This document shows positions 11,022 to 19,716 of a DNA stretch of 64,000 bases, in pieces. This DNA comes from Simplicispira hankyongi (lineage in GTDB: Bacteria; Pseudomonadota; Gammaproteobacteria; Burkholderiales; Burkholderiaceae_C): contig NZ_QXJC01000006.1 of NCBI RefSeq assembly GCF_003570885.1, positions 16,457-80,456 on the forward strand. Reading direction: 5' to 3'. Positions within the stretch are counted from its first letter, which is position 1; each line of letters opens with the position of its first letter. The notes below the pieces were generated by a model. That model had not been told where the DNA came from, ran no database searches, and saw only the letters and a program-made list of their open reading frames with translations. The position numbers were made by a program, and so were the translations under genes.

Positions 11022-12482
11022 CTAGCCCGCGCCCACGGCCTGGAACAGCGCCGCGCTGTCGGCCAGGCGCTGGGCCTGGGCGACCACCAGGCTGCTGCGC
11101 AATTGCAGGGCCTGTTGTTGGGCCACCAGCCATTGCAGGTGGCTGGCGGCGCCCAGCGCCAGCTGTTGCTGCGTGGTCTGCAGGCTGGCCTGCGCGGCGG
11201 CATCGGCGCGCTCCAGCGTGGCGAGCACTTGCGCATCGGTCTCGGTGGCGCGCAGGGCATCGGCCACGTTGCGCAGCGCGTCCAGCACCACGCCCTGGTA
11301 TTGGGCGGCTGCGGCGTCCAGACCTGCCAGCGCGGCGCGCTGCTGCGCCGGCAGGGCCGGGTCGAACAAAGGCTGCGTCAGTTGGGCAATCAGTCCCCAC
11401 ACGGCCGAGCCGCCACCGAACAGGGCGCCCGTGGTCAGCGCCTGGCTGCCCAGGCTGGCGCTGAGCCGAACTTGCGGGTACAGGCGTGCCACGGCCACCC
11501 CATGCTCGGCGCTGGCCACGCGCACCAGCGCTTCGGCTGCCTGAATATCCGGGCGGTGGCGCACCAGTTCAGAGGGCAGCACCTGCGGTAGCGCGGCGGG
11601 CAGTGTGAAGTCCTGCAGCGTGAATGCGGGCGGCGGCTCGGCTCCCGGTGTGCGTCCGGCCAGCAGGGCGAGCAGATGGGCGCTTTGCAGCGCCTGTTTG
11701 CGCAGCAGCAGCGCGGAGGCGTGGGTCTGCTCCAGCGCTGCCTGCAAGGCCTGCACGTCGGCCGGCATGGCCTGGCCCAGGCGCAGGCGCTCCTGGGCAA
11801 TATCGGTTTGGGCTGCCTGGTTGCTGGCAATGGCTTCCAGGGCTTCGGCCTGAGCGGTGATCCGTGCCTGCGTGATGGCCGTGCTGGCGATGCGCGCGGC
11901 CAGGTCCAGGCGGGCGCCTGCCAATTGGTAGCGGCGGTAGTCGGTGCGCGCCGCCAGGGCCTGGAGCGCCCGGCGGTTGCCACCCGACACATCGAGTTGG
12001 TACTGCACGCTGACGCTGGCGCTGTGCAGGCTAAACGTGCGCCCATCGCCGGGCAGGCCCTGCGCACTGGGGGAGATGTGCTGGCGCGCGCTGCCCGCGC
12101 CGAGGTCTGCACGCGGTAATTGGTTGGTGCCCTCCTGCGCCGCCTGCAGTTCTTCGGCCTGGCGCAATTGCGCTTGGGCGGCCGCCAGCGTCGGGCTGGC
12201 CTTCAGGGCCTCGGCGATCAGCGTGTCCAGGCCGGGGGAGCCGAGCTGCTGCCACCAGGGCGCCTCCAGGTCCATGTCGGCGCGCCACGCCTGCGCCGTA
12301 CCAAAGGCGGTTTTGCTGGCGCTGTTCTGTACGGCTGGGGCCGGGTGCGGCAGGGCGTTGTCTGCCAGGGGCGCAGGGGCTTGGTAATCCGGACCCGCCG
12401 CGCAGCCCGCGAGCAGGGTGGCCAGCAGCATGGCGAGGGCAGGGCGCCTGCTTGGCCGCGCGTGCAACGAAAGAGGGTTCAT
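11022..12482 (-). CDS. NodT-family outer-membrane efflux lipoprotein
   Basis: A 486-aa outer-membrane factor with a lipobox (LLATLLAGC; Cys near residue 26), placing it among RND/ABC outer-membrane lipoproteins. The usual NodT signatures are present: PWWQQLGSPGLDTLI near the N-terminus, the two repeated coiled-coil halves, and RHRPDIQAAEALVRVASA (LxxRPDIxxAE motif). The start at ATG 12482 overlaps the stop of the upstream membrane-protein gene (ATGA). Last gene of a TetR/HlyD/ABC operon, so it most likely serves as that exporter's outer-membrane exit. Confidence 0.88.
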   Translation of the reverse strand: MNPLSLHARPSRRPALAMLLATLLAGCAAGPDYQAPAPLADNALPHPAPAVQNSASKTAFGTAQAWRADMDLEAPWWQQLGSPGLDTLIAEALKASPTLAAAQAQLRQAEELQAAQEGTNQLPRADLGAGSARQHISPSAQGLPGDGRTFSLHSASVSVQYQLDVSGGNRRALQALAARTDYRRYQLAGARLDLAARIASTAITQARITAQAEALEAIASNQAAQTDIAQERLRLGQAMPADVQALQAALEQTHASALLLRKQALQSAHLLALLAGRTPGAEPPPAFTLQDFTLPAALPQVLPSELVRHRPDIQAAEALVRVASAEHGVAVARLYPQVRLSASLGSQALTTGALFGGGSAVWGLIAQLTQPLFDPALPAQQRAALAGLDAAAAQYQGVVLDALRNVADALRATETDAQVLATLERADAAAQASLQTTQQQLALGAASHLQWLVAQQQALQLRSSLVVAQAQRLADSAALFQAVGAG

Positions 12483-12901
12483 GGTGCGGTTTCCAGTGGG
12501 GCAGCGCGGCCGGGCCGCAGGCGCCAGGCCAGGGTGGCGATGCCCAGCCATACGGCCGTGCGCAGCGCCATGGCCGCCACGGTGCGCACCTCAAAGGCGC
12601 CGCCCGTCAGCACATGGATTCCGAAGGCCGCAAACACCAGGGCGGTCGCCAGGCCAATGCAGAGCGCCAGCCACGCCGCCCAGCCCAGGCGCCGCCACAG
12701 CGCAAGGCCTGCGGCCACGTACGCAAAACCGGCCAGGAAGTTGAACCAGAGCACAAACGGCACATAGGCCCCGGCGGCACTGCGCGCGGCTTCGTTGCCG
12801 AACAACACCGTGCCGCCCTCCTTGAGGGTGAGCAGGCCAAAGAGCACAGCGAACACGCTGGCACCGCGCAGCCAGGGATTGCGTTGCAGCAAGGGGTTCA
12901 T
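12479..12901 (-). CDS. small inner-membrane protein, four helices, function unknown
   Basis: A 140-aa hydrophobic protein with about four predicted helices (about residues 13-32, 45-62, 70-92, 103-120). No catalytic motif is visible. The start ATG 12901 overlaps the stop of the ABC ATPase gene (ATGA) and its own stop overlaps the lipoprotein start, so it is embedded in the exporter operon. It might be an accessory or immunity-like subunit of the ABC system. I do not recognise a family. Confidence 0.7.
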   Translation of the reverse strand: MNPLLQRNPWLRGASVFAVLFGLLTLKEGGTVLFGNEAARSAAGAYVPFVLWFNFLAGFAYVAAGLALWRRLGWAAWLALCIGLATALVFAAFGIHVLTGGAFEVRTVAAMALRTAVWLGIATLAWRLRPGRAAPLETAP

Positions 12902-13647
12902 GGAGTGGTTTCCTCTGGGATGGGTGGCGCCCACGGTGTGAGCCCTTCGCCCACTTCTTCATGCGTGACGCCGTCGCGGATGTGGTAAATCCGCTTGAAG
13001 GTTGGAATGATTTTTTCGTCGTGCGTGACCACGATCACGGCGGTCTCGAAGCGCTGCGCCATATCGTTCAAGATGCGGATCACGGCCAGCGCGCGCGTGC
13101 TGTCGAGGGGCGCCGTGGGTTCGTCGGCCAGCACCACTGGCGGGCGGTTGACCAGCCCGCGCGCAATGGCCACTCGCTGCTGTTCGCCGCCCGACAGTTG
13201 CGCGGGCATGGCGCGTGCACGGTGCCCCACGTCCAGCGCATCCAGCAACTCGCGGGCCTGCGCTCGCGCCTGCTTGTTCGGCACGCCGGCCAGCATGGGC
13301 AGCAGGGCGACGTTGTCGGTCACGTCGAGAAAGGGAATCAGGTAGGGCGCCTGGAAGACGAAGCCGATGCGGTCGCGCCGCAGCGCGCGCAGGTCGCGGA
13401 TCTTCCAGCCGTTGTCGTAGATGACTTCGTCGCCCAGCGTCATGCGCCCGGCGCTGGGTTCAATGACGGCACCCAGGCATTTGAGCAGCGTGCTCTTGCC
13501 CGAACCGGAAGGCCCAATGAGCCCGACCACCTCGCCCGGCGCCACCACCATGTTGACGTCTTTCAGTGCGTCCACGGCGGTGTCGCCCTGCCCGTAGCGC
13601 TTGCGCACGCCTTCAATGCGTATTCCTGCGTGTTCCATGTCAGCCAT
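12898..13647 (-). CDS. ABC transporter ATP-binding protein (MacB/LolD type)
   Basis: A 249-aa nucleotide-binding subunit. Walker A is GPSGSGKST (about residues 42-50), the Q-loop is FVFQAPYL, the signature is LSGGEQQRVAIARG, Walker B is VVLADEPT, followed by the D-loop (PLDS) and H-loop (VVTHDE). These belong to the MacB/LolD/FtsE group, which pairs with FtsX-type permeases, and one is encoded just upstream. ATG 13647 (or 13638) is chosen because similarity begins there; the frame stays open further upstream through a repeat. It energises the exporter formed with the adaptor and lipoprotein of this operon. Confidence 0.9.
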   Translation of the reverse strand: MADMEHAGIRIEGVRKRYGQGDTAVDALKDVNMVVAPGEVVGLIGPSGSGKSTLLKCLGAVIEPSAGRMTLGDEVIYDNGWKIRDLRALRRDRIGFVFQAPYLIPFLDVTDNVALLPMLAGVPNKQARAQARELLDALDVGHRARAMPAQLSGGEQQRVAIARGLVNRPPVVLADEPTAPLDSTRALAVIRILNDMAQRFETAVIVVTHDEKIIPTFKRIYHIRDGVTHEEVGEGLTPWAPPIPEETTP

Positions 13648-13711
13648 CCAAGGCGCCTCGCGCCAGCCACAACGTATCAAACTGGCACGGCCCAAAACCA
13701 GCGGACGCCGC

Positions 13712-13797
13712 GCAAGGGCCGCCCCGCCGCGCTGGTGTCGTCCCCCTTCCCGGCGTAGCCGAGAGAAGGGGGAAGGCGCGCAGCGCCTCAGGGGGAT
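13712..13797. repeat. GC-rich hairpin repeat, family 2, copy 1
   Basis: A conserved block GCAAGGGCCGCCCCGCCGC is followed by a stem-loop in which CCCCCTTC pairs with GAGAAGGGGG. It lies between the permease and ATPase genes. The block recurs identically on the other strand at 60215-60233 beside a similar CCCCTTCT hairpin. It could act as a transcription attenuator inside the operon. Confidence 0.65.
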
Positions 13798-13807
13798 GTC
13801 GTCGCAT

Positions 13808-15046
13808 CTAACCTCCCACCGCTTCGGCTGGGTCGACGCGCAGCGCGGCGCGGATCGCCACCCCGCTGGCCAGCACGCAGATGGCCAGGATGGCCGCAAG
13901 CCCCATCGCCGTGTCTTGCGGCACCAGCAGCACGTATTTGGGAAAGGCGGGCGCCATCAGCGTGGCAGAGATCTTGCCCACCACGAAGCCGATGAGCCCC
14001 AGGCCCAGCGCTTGCTGCACGATCATGCCGGCGATGGTGCGGTTCTTGGTGCCGATGAGCTTGAGCACCGCGATTTCGCGGATCTTGCCCAGCGTGAGCG
14101 TGTAGATGATGAAGGCCACGATGGCCGCGCTGACCAGCGCCAGAATGGCCAGGAACATGCCGATCTGCTTGGCCGACGTGGCAATGAGCTTGCCGACCAG
14201 GATGCCGTCCATCTGCGCGCGCGTGGTGGCGGTGAAGCGCTGCCAGCGGCGAATCGCCTGCGCCACATCCTCAGCGTCGTGGCCTGGGCGCACGCGCACC
14301 AGCACGGCGTTGACCGAAGGGTTGCTGCTTTGCGAGGCAATCACCGCGTCGAGCAGGCCGGGCACGCCGGGCCGGTTGAAGGCGGGGTTGGCAGCCGTGC
14401 GGTGGCGGCTTTCCCAGAGCGCGTCGTTGTCGCGCAGGAACTGCGCGGCTTGCGCATCCTTGAGCGGGATGAACACCATGGGGTCGCCGCCCGAGGACAC
14501 CATGCGCCGCGTGAGTCCCACCACGGTGTACACATTGCGCCGAATCTGGATGCGCTCGCCCAGCACCATGCCGCTGGCGATGTCGGCCACCGCCTCGTAG
14601 TGGCTGCGCGTGAGCTGCCGCCCGGCCACCAGATAGGGCGGCCAGCCGGGTGTGCCGCTGCCGCCGGGGGCGATGCCGACGACCATGGCGCGCACGTCGC
14701 TGGTGGCCCCGGCGGCGCCCGCAGCGCCAGTGTTGCCCGCCAGGCGCTGCACCTGCATGGTGAGGTAGGTCACGTTGGCGGCATCCTGCACGCCGGGCAG
14801 CGCGCGCAGGCTGCGCCAGGTGCTGTCGTTCAGGCTCGAGGGTTCGGCGTACGGCCCCAGCGTGCCTTGCTGCACCACCCAGATGTCGGCGCCGCTGTTG
14901 TCCAGCAGCGCGCGCCCGTCGTCCACCATGCCGCGGTACACCCCGGCCATGGTGAGCGTGACACCGATCAGCAGTCCCAGGCCAATGCCGGTGAAGACAA
15001 ACTTGCCCCAGGCATGCAGGATGTCGCGGCCTGCCAGGCTGATCAC
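13808..15046 (-). CDS. ABC transporter permease, FtsX/MacB type
   Basis: A 412-aa permease with one N-terminal helix (about residues 12-32), a large periplasmic domain (about 33-260), and three C-terminal helices ending in DPAEAVGG; the last residues match the conserved P-(A/V)-EAL tail of FtsX-domain permeases. A GTG start at 15046 is preferred: it overlaps the TGA of the upstream adaptor gene (GTGA), and upstream sequence lacks similarity. Together with the HlyD-like adaptor, the ATPase and the NodT lipoprotein it would form a MacAB-like tripartite exporter. Confidence 0.85.
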   Translation of the reverse strand: MISLAGRDILHAWGKFVFTGIGLGLLIGVTLTMAGVYRGMVDDGRALLDNSGADIWVVQQGTLGPYAEPSSLNDSTWRSLRALPGVQDAANVTYLTMQVQRLAGNTGAAGAAGATSDVRAMVVGIAPGGSGTPGWPPYLVAGRQLTRSHYEAVADIASGMVLGERIQIRRNVYTVVGLTRRMVSSGGDPMVFIPLKDAQAAQFLRDNDALWESRHRTAANPAFNRPGVPGLLDAVIASQSSNPSVNAVLVRVRPGHDAEDVAQAIRRWQRFTATTRAQMDGILVGKLIATSAKQIGMFLAILALVSAAIVAFIIYTLTLGKIREIAVLKLIGTKNRTIAGMIVQQALGLGLIGFVVGKISATLMAPAFPKYVLLVPQDTAMGLAAILAICVLASGVAIRAALRVDPAEAVGG

Positions 15047-16194
15047 GGCGCCCCCTTGGTGATGCGGTCCACCACGTGGGTGTTGCTGCGGGCGCTCAGT
15101 TCTTTCTCGCTGTAGACAACGATGCGCGCGCCTTCTTTGAGGCCGCTCTGCACCTGCACCTGGCCGTCCAGGTCGGCCTGCCCCAGCACCAGAGGGGCAA
15201 AGCGCAGGCCGTCCGCGCCCAGTTCCCACACACCCATCTTGCCGCCCACGCGCCTCAGGGCGGCGTTGGGAATGGTGGGCGCGGCGGCGAGTTCGGGCAG
15301 GGTAATGGTGACTTCCGCCAGCGTGCCCAGCGGTGGCAAGGGCGTGGGCAGGGTGGCCAGCACCACCTTGGCCAGCGTCTCTTCGGTCACGGCATCGGCC
15401 AGGGGCTCGACGCGCAGCACGCGTGCGGCCAGTGGCGCCGTGGTGTCCGAGCGCAGCAGCACCTGCGCGGGCAGGTTGGCGCGCAGGCCCGCAGAACTGG
15501 TCTGGTCAAAGCGCACGTTGACCCACAGGCTGGCCGGGTCCACCAAATCCACGACGGCCTGCCCGGGCACCACGGTGCTGCCGGGCTCGGCCAGGCGGGC
15601 GGTGACCAGGGCGTCCGCCGGGGCGCGCAGGCGCAGCTGGCCGCGCTGCGTGCGCAGGGCTTCCAGCTCGGCGCGCAGGCGCGCCACCTCGGCCTGGCTG
15701 CCCGCCAGAGCGGCGTTGGCGCTGGCCAAGTCTTGCTGGCGCGCGGTGGCGGTCTCTTCGCTGGCGGCGCGCACGGCCAGCAACTGGCTGTAGCGCGTGG
15801 CCTGGGTCTGTGCTTGCTGCTGGCGGGCCAGCGCATCCTTCAGGCTGGCCTGGGCGCGTTGCACGGCGGCGGCCTGGGCGCGCAGGCGCTCGTCAAAATC
15901 CACCGCATCCATTTCACCCAGCACCTGGCCTGCGCTAACGCGCTCGCCCACTTCCACCGACAGGCGCAGCACGCGCCCGGCCACCGTGGGACCCACGTGG
16001 TAGGTGGTGCGCGCTTCCACCGTGCCAATGCCGAACAGGGCGGGCGTGATGGCGCGCTGCTTCACCGTGGCCACGGTGACGGCCACCGGGGCGAGCGGCC
16101 CCGAGCGCAGCACGACATAAATGAACAAGGCCAGGAGCGGCACCACCACGGCCAGCAGGGCCAGGGTGCGGCGTTGCAGGGGAAGTCGGCTCAT
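15043..16194 (-). CDS. HlyD/MacA-like periplasmic adaptor of the ABC exporter
   Basis: A 383-aa membrane fusion protein anchored by one N-terminal helix (about residues 10-28). The lipoyl half GRVLRLSVEVGERVSAGQVL (about 72-91) is followed by a long Ala/Gln-rich coiled-coil (about 100-190), then the second lipoyl half LRAPADALVTARLAEPGSTV and beta-barrel domains. ATG 16194 overlaps the TetR stop (ATGA). It bridges the FtsX-type permease and the NodT lipoprotein. Confidence 0.88.
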   Translation of the reverse strand: MSRLPLQRRTLALLAVVVPLLALFIYVVLRSGPLAPVAVTVATVKQRAITPALFGIGTVEARTTYHVGPTVAGRVLRLSVEVGERVSAGQVLGEMDAVDFDERLRAQAAAVQRAQASLKDALARQQQAQTQATRYSQLLAVRAASEETATARQQDLASANAALAGSQAEVARLRAELEALRTQRGQLRLRAPADALVTARLAEPGSTVVPGQAVVDLVDPASLWVNVRFDQTSSAGLRANLPAQVLLRSDTTAPLAARVLRVEPLADAVTEETLAKVVLATLPTPLPPLGTLAEVTITLPELAAAPTIPNAALRRVGGKMGVWELGADGLRFAPLVLGQADLDGQVQVQSGLKEGARIVVYSEKELSARSNTHVVDRITKGAP

Positions 16195-16799
16195 GGCGCG
16201 CTCCGGATGCCACGCTGGTAAATGGCAAACACGCGCGGCGCATCGCGGCGGATGCGTTCGACGTCGCCCGACAGCATGGATTGCATGACCAGGCCCTGGA
16301 TGCTGCCGATGAACAGCGTGGCGGCGGCTTCGGGGTCCAGGGAGGGGTCGATCTCGCCGCCCGCCTTGCCCTGCGCGAACAGCTCCTGCAAGCGCTCGCC
16401 GTAGCGCGCCAGCAGCGTGCGCACCATGCGCCGTGGCAGGCTGTCGCCGGCGCGCTGGAGCTCGCCAAACATCATGCGCGGCACGCCGGGGTGCTCGGCG
16501 ACGAAGCCCGCGTGCGCCAGAAACATGGCTTCCAGCGCGACCAGGGGCGAGGGGGCCTCTTGTGCGGCCTGCTCCACACGGGCCAACAATTGCTCGGCGA
16601 CCCACTCCATCACGGCCTGCAGGATTGCGTCCTTGGAGGGGAAGTGCCGGAACAGCGCCCCCTGCGTCAGCTGCATGTGGCCGGCAATCGCTGCAGTGGT
16701 GATGTCGCTGGGGTTTTGCGTGGCGGCGAGCTGCACCACCGCCTCCACGGTGGCGGCGCGGCGCTCGTCCGCAGGCAAGGGTTTGGCGCGTGGGTTCAC
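16191..16799 (-). CDS. TetR family transcriptional regulator
   Basis: A 202-aa repressor of normal TetR length. The N-terminal helix-turn-helix is ITTAAIAGHMQLTQGALFRH followed by FPSKDAIL (about residues 33-60); the rest is the helical ligand-binding/dimerisation domain. First gene of the ABC exporter operon, overlapping the adaptor by ATGA, with an operator-like palindrome just upstream, so it very likely represses its own operon. The start is GTG 16799; no ATG is available near the domain start. Confidence 0.87.
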   Translation of the reverse strand: MNPRAKPLPADERRAATVEAVVQLAATQNPSDITTAAIAGHMQLTQGALFRHFPSKDAILQAVMEWVAEQLLARVEQAAQEAPSPLVALEAMFLAHAGFVAEHPGVPRMMFGELQRAGDSLPRRMVRTLLARYGERLQELFAQGKAGGEIDPSLDPEAAATLFIGSIQGLVMQSMLSGDVERIRRDAPRVFAIYQRGIRSAP

Positions 16800-16817
16800 A
16801 GGGGCATTCTGTAAGCG

Positions 16818-16831
16818 AGTAATTGATTACT
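16818..16831. promoter_or_regulatory. candidate TetR operator / promoter of the ABC exporter operon
   Basis: AGTAAT-TG-ATTACT has perfect 6-bp arms and lies 19 bp upstream of the tetR start codon in an AT-rich stretch. Position and symmetry fit autorepression by the TetR protein encoded next to it. Confidence 0.6.
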
Positions 16832-16989
16832 ATCTTACGGTACCGTCGATTTTTTGGCAAGACAGGAAAAAATCCACAGGGTGGTTAAGGTCGGTGGCAG
16901 CTTGATCCGCAAGGAAATTCCTGCACGCGGCATCCCACGGTACCCCTGAAATGACCCGGCTGAGCGCACCCTCAAGTCGCTGCTGCGCA

Positions 16990-17011
16990 AGCGAGCCGCA
17001 AGCGGCTCGCT
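16990..17011. terminator. strong stem-loop between tetR and the acyl-CoA dehydrogenase gene
   Basis: AGCGAGCCGC-AA-GCGGCTCGCT is a perfect 10-bp-arm hairpin. It lacks a proper T-run on either side (TCAACCGATAAAAG follows), so termination is only a possibility. The rest of the 289-bp gap holds the tetR promoter and short repeat copy 3. Confidence 0.4.
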
Positions 17012-17035
17012 CAACCGATAAAAGTTTAGGTGTTT

Positions 17036-17081
17036 TTGGCCTCTAGCGCTTATGCAGTAAGCGCTGCAAGCTATCAAAATT
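17036..17081. repeat. short palindromic repeat, copy 3 (forward)
   Basis: TTGGCCTCTAGCGCTTAT, GCAG, TAAGCGCTGCAAGCTATC. This is the copy closest to the consensus. It ends 8 bp before the stop codon of the acyl-CoA dehydrogenase gene. Confidence 0.85.
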
Positions 17082-17088
17082 AGAGTAT

Positions 17089-18381
17089 TCAGCGCACACG
17101 CGGCGCCGCCCGCATCTGCTCGGGCGTGGTGAACCAGGCACTGCCCTCGCCCATGCGGCTGCGTGCCTGTGCCAGTTCGTGGCGCGCCACGGTGCGCAGG
17201 TGCACTTCGTCCGGCCCGTCCATCAGGTGCAGGGCGCGGCCCCAGGTCCAGAACTGTGCCAGCGGCGTGTCAGGCGAGAGGCCCATGGCGCCAAACACCT
17301 GCATGGCACGGTCCACCACCCGGCTTTGCAGGCGCGCGGCCACCACCTTGATGGCGGATATCTGTGACCGCAGTTGCGCCTCCTGCGCAGCGTCTGCCTG
17401 GTCCAGCCGCCACGCGGTGTGCAGCACCAGCAGGCGGGCCTGGTCGATTTCGATGCGCGACTCGGCCAGCCAGTCCTGCACGTTGGCAAAGCCCGATTCG
17501 TAGCTGCCAAACATCTTGCGCTCCAGCGCGCGTTCGGCCGCCAGTTGCAAGGCGAGTTCGCACTGCCCAATCGTGCGCATGCAGTGGTGAACCCGCCCAG
17601 GCCCCAGGCGCGCCTGCGCCATGGCAAAGCCTGCGCCCCACTCGCCGAGCAGCGCGCTGCGGGGCACGCGCACGTCTTGCAAAAGGAGCTCGCAATGCCC
17701 CTCGGGTGCGTGGTGGTGCAGCACGGGGATATTGCGCACCATGTGCACGCCTGGCGCATCCAGCGGCACCAGCACCATGCTGTGGCGGCGGTGCGTGCCG
17801 GCCTCCTCGGCTGCGTCGTCGGCGTTGCGGCACATGACGATCAGCAAGCGGCAGTTCGGGTGTGCTGCGCCGGTGATGAACCACTTGCGCCCGCTCACGA
17901 GCAGCGCATCGCCATCGCGGCGCACGGTGGTCTGCAGGTTTGTCGGGTCGGACGACGCCACGTCAGGCTCGCTCATCGCAAAGGCCGAGCGAATGCGTCC
18001 GCCCAGCAGCGGCTCCAGCCATTGCGTGCGCTGCTCGGGCGAAGCAAAGCGGTGCAGCAATTCGATGTTGCCGGTATCCGGCGCGCTGCAGTTGAAAACC
18101 TCGGCCGCCCAGGGCAGGCGCCCCATGGATTCGGCCAGCGGTGCGTAATCCAGGTTGGCAAGGCGGGTGCCGGGTTCATCCTCCTGCAAGCCGGGCAGGA
18201 ACAAATTCCACAAACCTTCTTCGCGCGCCAGCGCCTTCAGGTCGTCCAAAAATGGCGGGGGGAACTGACCGGCCTGCGCCGCCGCGTGCCAGGCAGCGTT
18301 GTGCGGCAGCAGGTAGCGCTCCAGAAAAGCATTCAAGCGCTGCAGCATTTCCTGCGCGCGGGGAGAAGGGGCGAAGTCCAT
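17089..18381 (-). CDS. acyl-CoA dehydrogenase family protein (ACAD10/11-like)
   Basis: A 430-aa flavoprotein that would introduce a double bond into an acyl-CoA, passing electrons to ETF. Family signatures are present: AFAMSEPDVASSDPTNLQT (substrate/FAD-binding segment, about residues 136-154), RKWFITGAAHP, and the C-terminal QVFGAMGLSPDTPLAQFW-type segment with the DGPDEVH motif (FAD/CoA contacts). Length and the DGPDEVHLRTVAR end match the longer bacterial ACAD11-like group. It stands alone between repeats; chain-length preference cannot be told. Confidence 0.85.
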   Translation of the reverse strand: MDFAPSPRAQEMLQRLNAFLERYLLPHNAAWHAAAQAGQFPPPFLDDLKALAREEGLWNLFLPGLQEDEPGTRLANLDYAPLAESMGRLPWAAEVFNCSAPDTGNIELLHRFASPEQRTQWLEPLLGGRIRSAFAMSEPDVASSDPTNLQTTVRRDGDALLVSGRKWFITGAAHPNCRLLIVMCRNADDAAEEAGTHRRHSMVLVPLDAPGVHMVRNIPVLHHHAPEGHCELLLQDVRVPRSALLGEWGAGFAMAQARLGPGRVHHCMRTIGQCELALQLAAERALERKMFGSYESGFANVQDWLAESRIEIDQARLLVLHTAWRLDQADAAQEAQLRSQISAIKVVAARLQSRVVDRAMQVFGAMGLSPDTPLAQFWTWGRALHLMDGPDEVHLRTVARHELAQARSRMGEGSAWFTTPEQMRAAPRVR

Positions 18382-18412
18382 GCGCGATTGTGGGCAACGC
18401 GGCAGCGCCGCG

Positions 18413-19387
18413 TCACAACCGAGGCGACAGCGGCGCGCTGCGGGCGGCCAGCGCTGCCACGGTTCCCAGCAGCAGGGCGGCCAGCAGGTTGTGCGCCAGG
18501 GCGGCGGCCAGGGGCAATTGGGCGAGCACCAGCGTCACGCCAAGCTCCACTTGCAGCGCTGCCAGAGCCATGAGCAAAGCCGCCTCGCGCCGTCGCTTGG
18601 CCTGCCAGGCCGAGAGCGCCAGCATCCCCAGCGCGGTCAGCGTGGCCAGCGTGGCCAAGCGGTGCAGCAGATGCACGCCCATCCCCGCGGCGTATTCCGG
18701 CATTCCAGCCCCTTCACCGGGAGGCAGCCAAAGCTTGAGTGCCGCCCAGCCATCCGCGCCGGGGCGGCAACTGGAGAGCTGCGGGCAACTCAGGCCTGCG
18801 TAGCCTGCGCTCACCAGCGCGCCCAGGCCGATCTGCAGCAGCAGGACAAGCCCTGCCACCACGGACCAAAGGTGCAGGCGTTGGCGCTGCTGCTCGCCCA
18901 TGGCGCCTGGTGGCACCGCCAATCGCACACACGCAGCAAACAGCAGCAGGCCGCCCAACAGGTTGCCCAGCGTCACCGCCGGCGCACGCGTGTTGGCGGT
19001 GAAGGGGCCGAGTACGGCAAGAAACAGAACCAAGCCAAGCGCAACCAGGACGACGCGCCCCTCGGCGGCCAGGCGCAAGCTGCGCCGCCAGGCGAAGGCT
19101 GCCATGGCCGCCAACAGAAGCAGCAGCGACGAGGCCACGGCGCGGTGCACGGCGCGTGCCGTGTGCTCGGCAGCGCTGGGCGGTGCGCGCGCCGCCTCGG
19201 CGCGGGCTGCGCGGGCATGGCATGCCGGCCATGGCGTGCAGTCCAACCCGGCACTGCTATGGCGCAAAAAGGCGCTCAAACCCGTCACCACCAGCACGAG
19301 CAGCGCGCACAGCCAGGCGGCGCGCTGCAAAAGCGTGCGCCGGCGCCCAAAGGGATCGGTAGAAGGGGGCAAGGGAGGTAGGAGCAT
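18413..19387 (-). CDS. ctaA: heme A synthase, COX15/CtaA family
   Basis: A 324-aa integral membrane protein with eight predicted helices that converts heme O to heme A. Histidines expected as heme ligands are visible in EHTARAVHRAVAS, VHLLHRLATL and LAHNLLAAL. The start is taken at ATG 19387 rather than an upstream GTG at 19402. It is divergent from the heme-copper oxidase cluster across about 160 bp. With ctaB on the other side it implies that the neighbouring enzyme carries heme A (or at least heme O). Confidence 0.85.
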   Translation of the reverse strand: MLLPPLPPSTDPFGRRRTLLQRAAWLCALLVLVVTGLSAFLRHSSAGLDCTPWPACHARAARAEAARAPPSAAEHTARAVHRAVASSLLLLLAAMAAFAWRRSLRLAAEGRVVLVALGLVLFLAVLGPFTANTRAPAVTLGNLLGGLLLFAACVRLAVPPGAMGEQQRQRLHLWSVVAGLVLLLQIGLGALVSAGYAGLSCPQLSSCRPGADGWAALKLWLPPGEGAGMPEYAAGMGVHLLHRLATLATLTALGMLALSAWQAKRRREAALLMALAALQVELGVTLVLAQLPLAAALAHNLLAALLLGTVAALAARSAPLSPRL

Positions 19388-19474
19388 CGCTTTTGGCAGC
19401 ACCGATTTTGTTCAAAACCACGCAGCTTGCGCGGACTTCCAGGTGTTTACCACTAGTGCTGGCGCCTATGGACC

Positions 19475-19488
19475 TTGTTGCAAATCAA
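19475..19488. promoter_or_regulatory. FNR/Dnr-like box upstream of the heme-copper oxidase cluster
   Basis: TTGTT-GCAA-ATCAA matches the FNR consensus TTGAT-N4-ATCAA at 9 of 10 positions. Its centre is 66 bp upstream of the first start codon. If it acts as a class-II activator (centre at -41.5), transcription starts near 19523 and the -10 lies in AAAATGGT (19511-19518). This points to activation by low oxygen and/or NO rather than an aerobic oxidase. Confidence 0.65.
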
Positions 19489-19547
19489 GCCTATGCGGAT
19501 TTCAAACCGGAAAATGGTTTGCACCTTTTGGTAACCGAGGAGACAAC

Positions 19548-19703
19548 ATGGAACACCATGACGACGAGAACGAGAAGGTGCCGATGCTTCAGCAACTGCT
19601 CGATAACCCCTTTCTGCTTCTGTTCATCGGGGTGATGGTCCCGATGATCGTGTACTCACTCTGGGGGGTGATCGATATCTTGACCATCCCCGTGGCCAAG
19701 TGA
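19548..19703 (+). CDS. small membrane subunit of the heme-copper oxidase cluster, 51 aa
   Basis: A 51-aa protein with a charged cytosolic N-terminus (EHHDDENEK) and a single helix (about residues 21-45). It starts 13 bp upstream of subunit II, with AGGAGA 6 bp before its ATG. Small one-helix subunits are common in heme-copper oxidases of the B type. It probably stabilises the complex. No motif is recognised beyond the helix, but position and ribosome binding site make a real gene likely. Confidence 0.75.
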   Translation: MEHHDDENEKVPMLQQLLDNPFLLLFIGVMVPMIVYSLWGVIDILTIPVAK

Positions 19704-19716
19704 GGGAGAACCGCAT

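Noticed and set aside
17089..18381. Role of the acyl-CoA dehydrogenase in the neighbouring oxidase cluster
   Set aside because: It is separated from the cluster by ctaA, is flanked by repeats and has no link in function.
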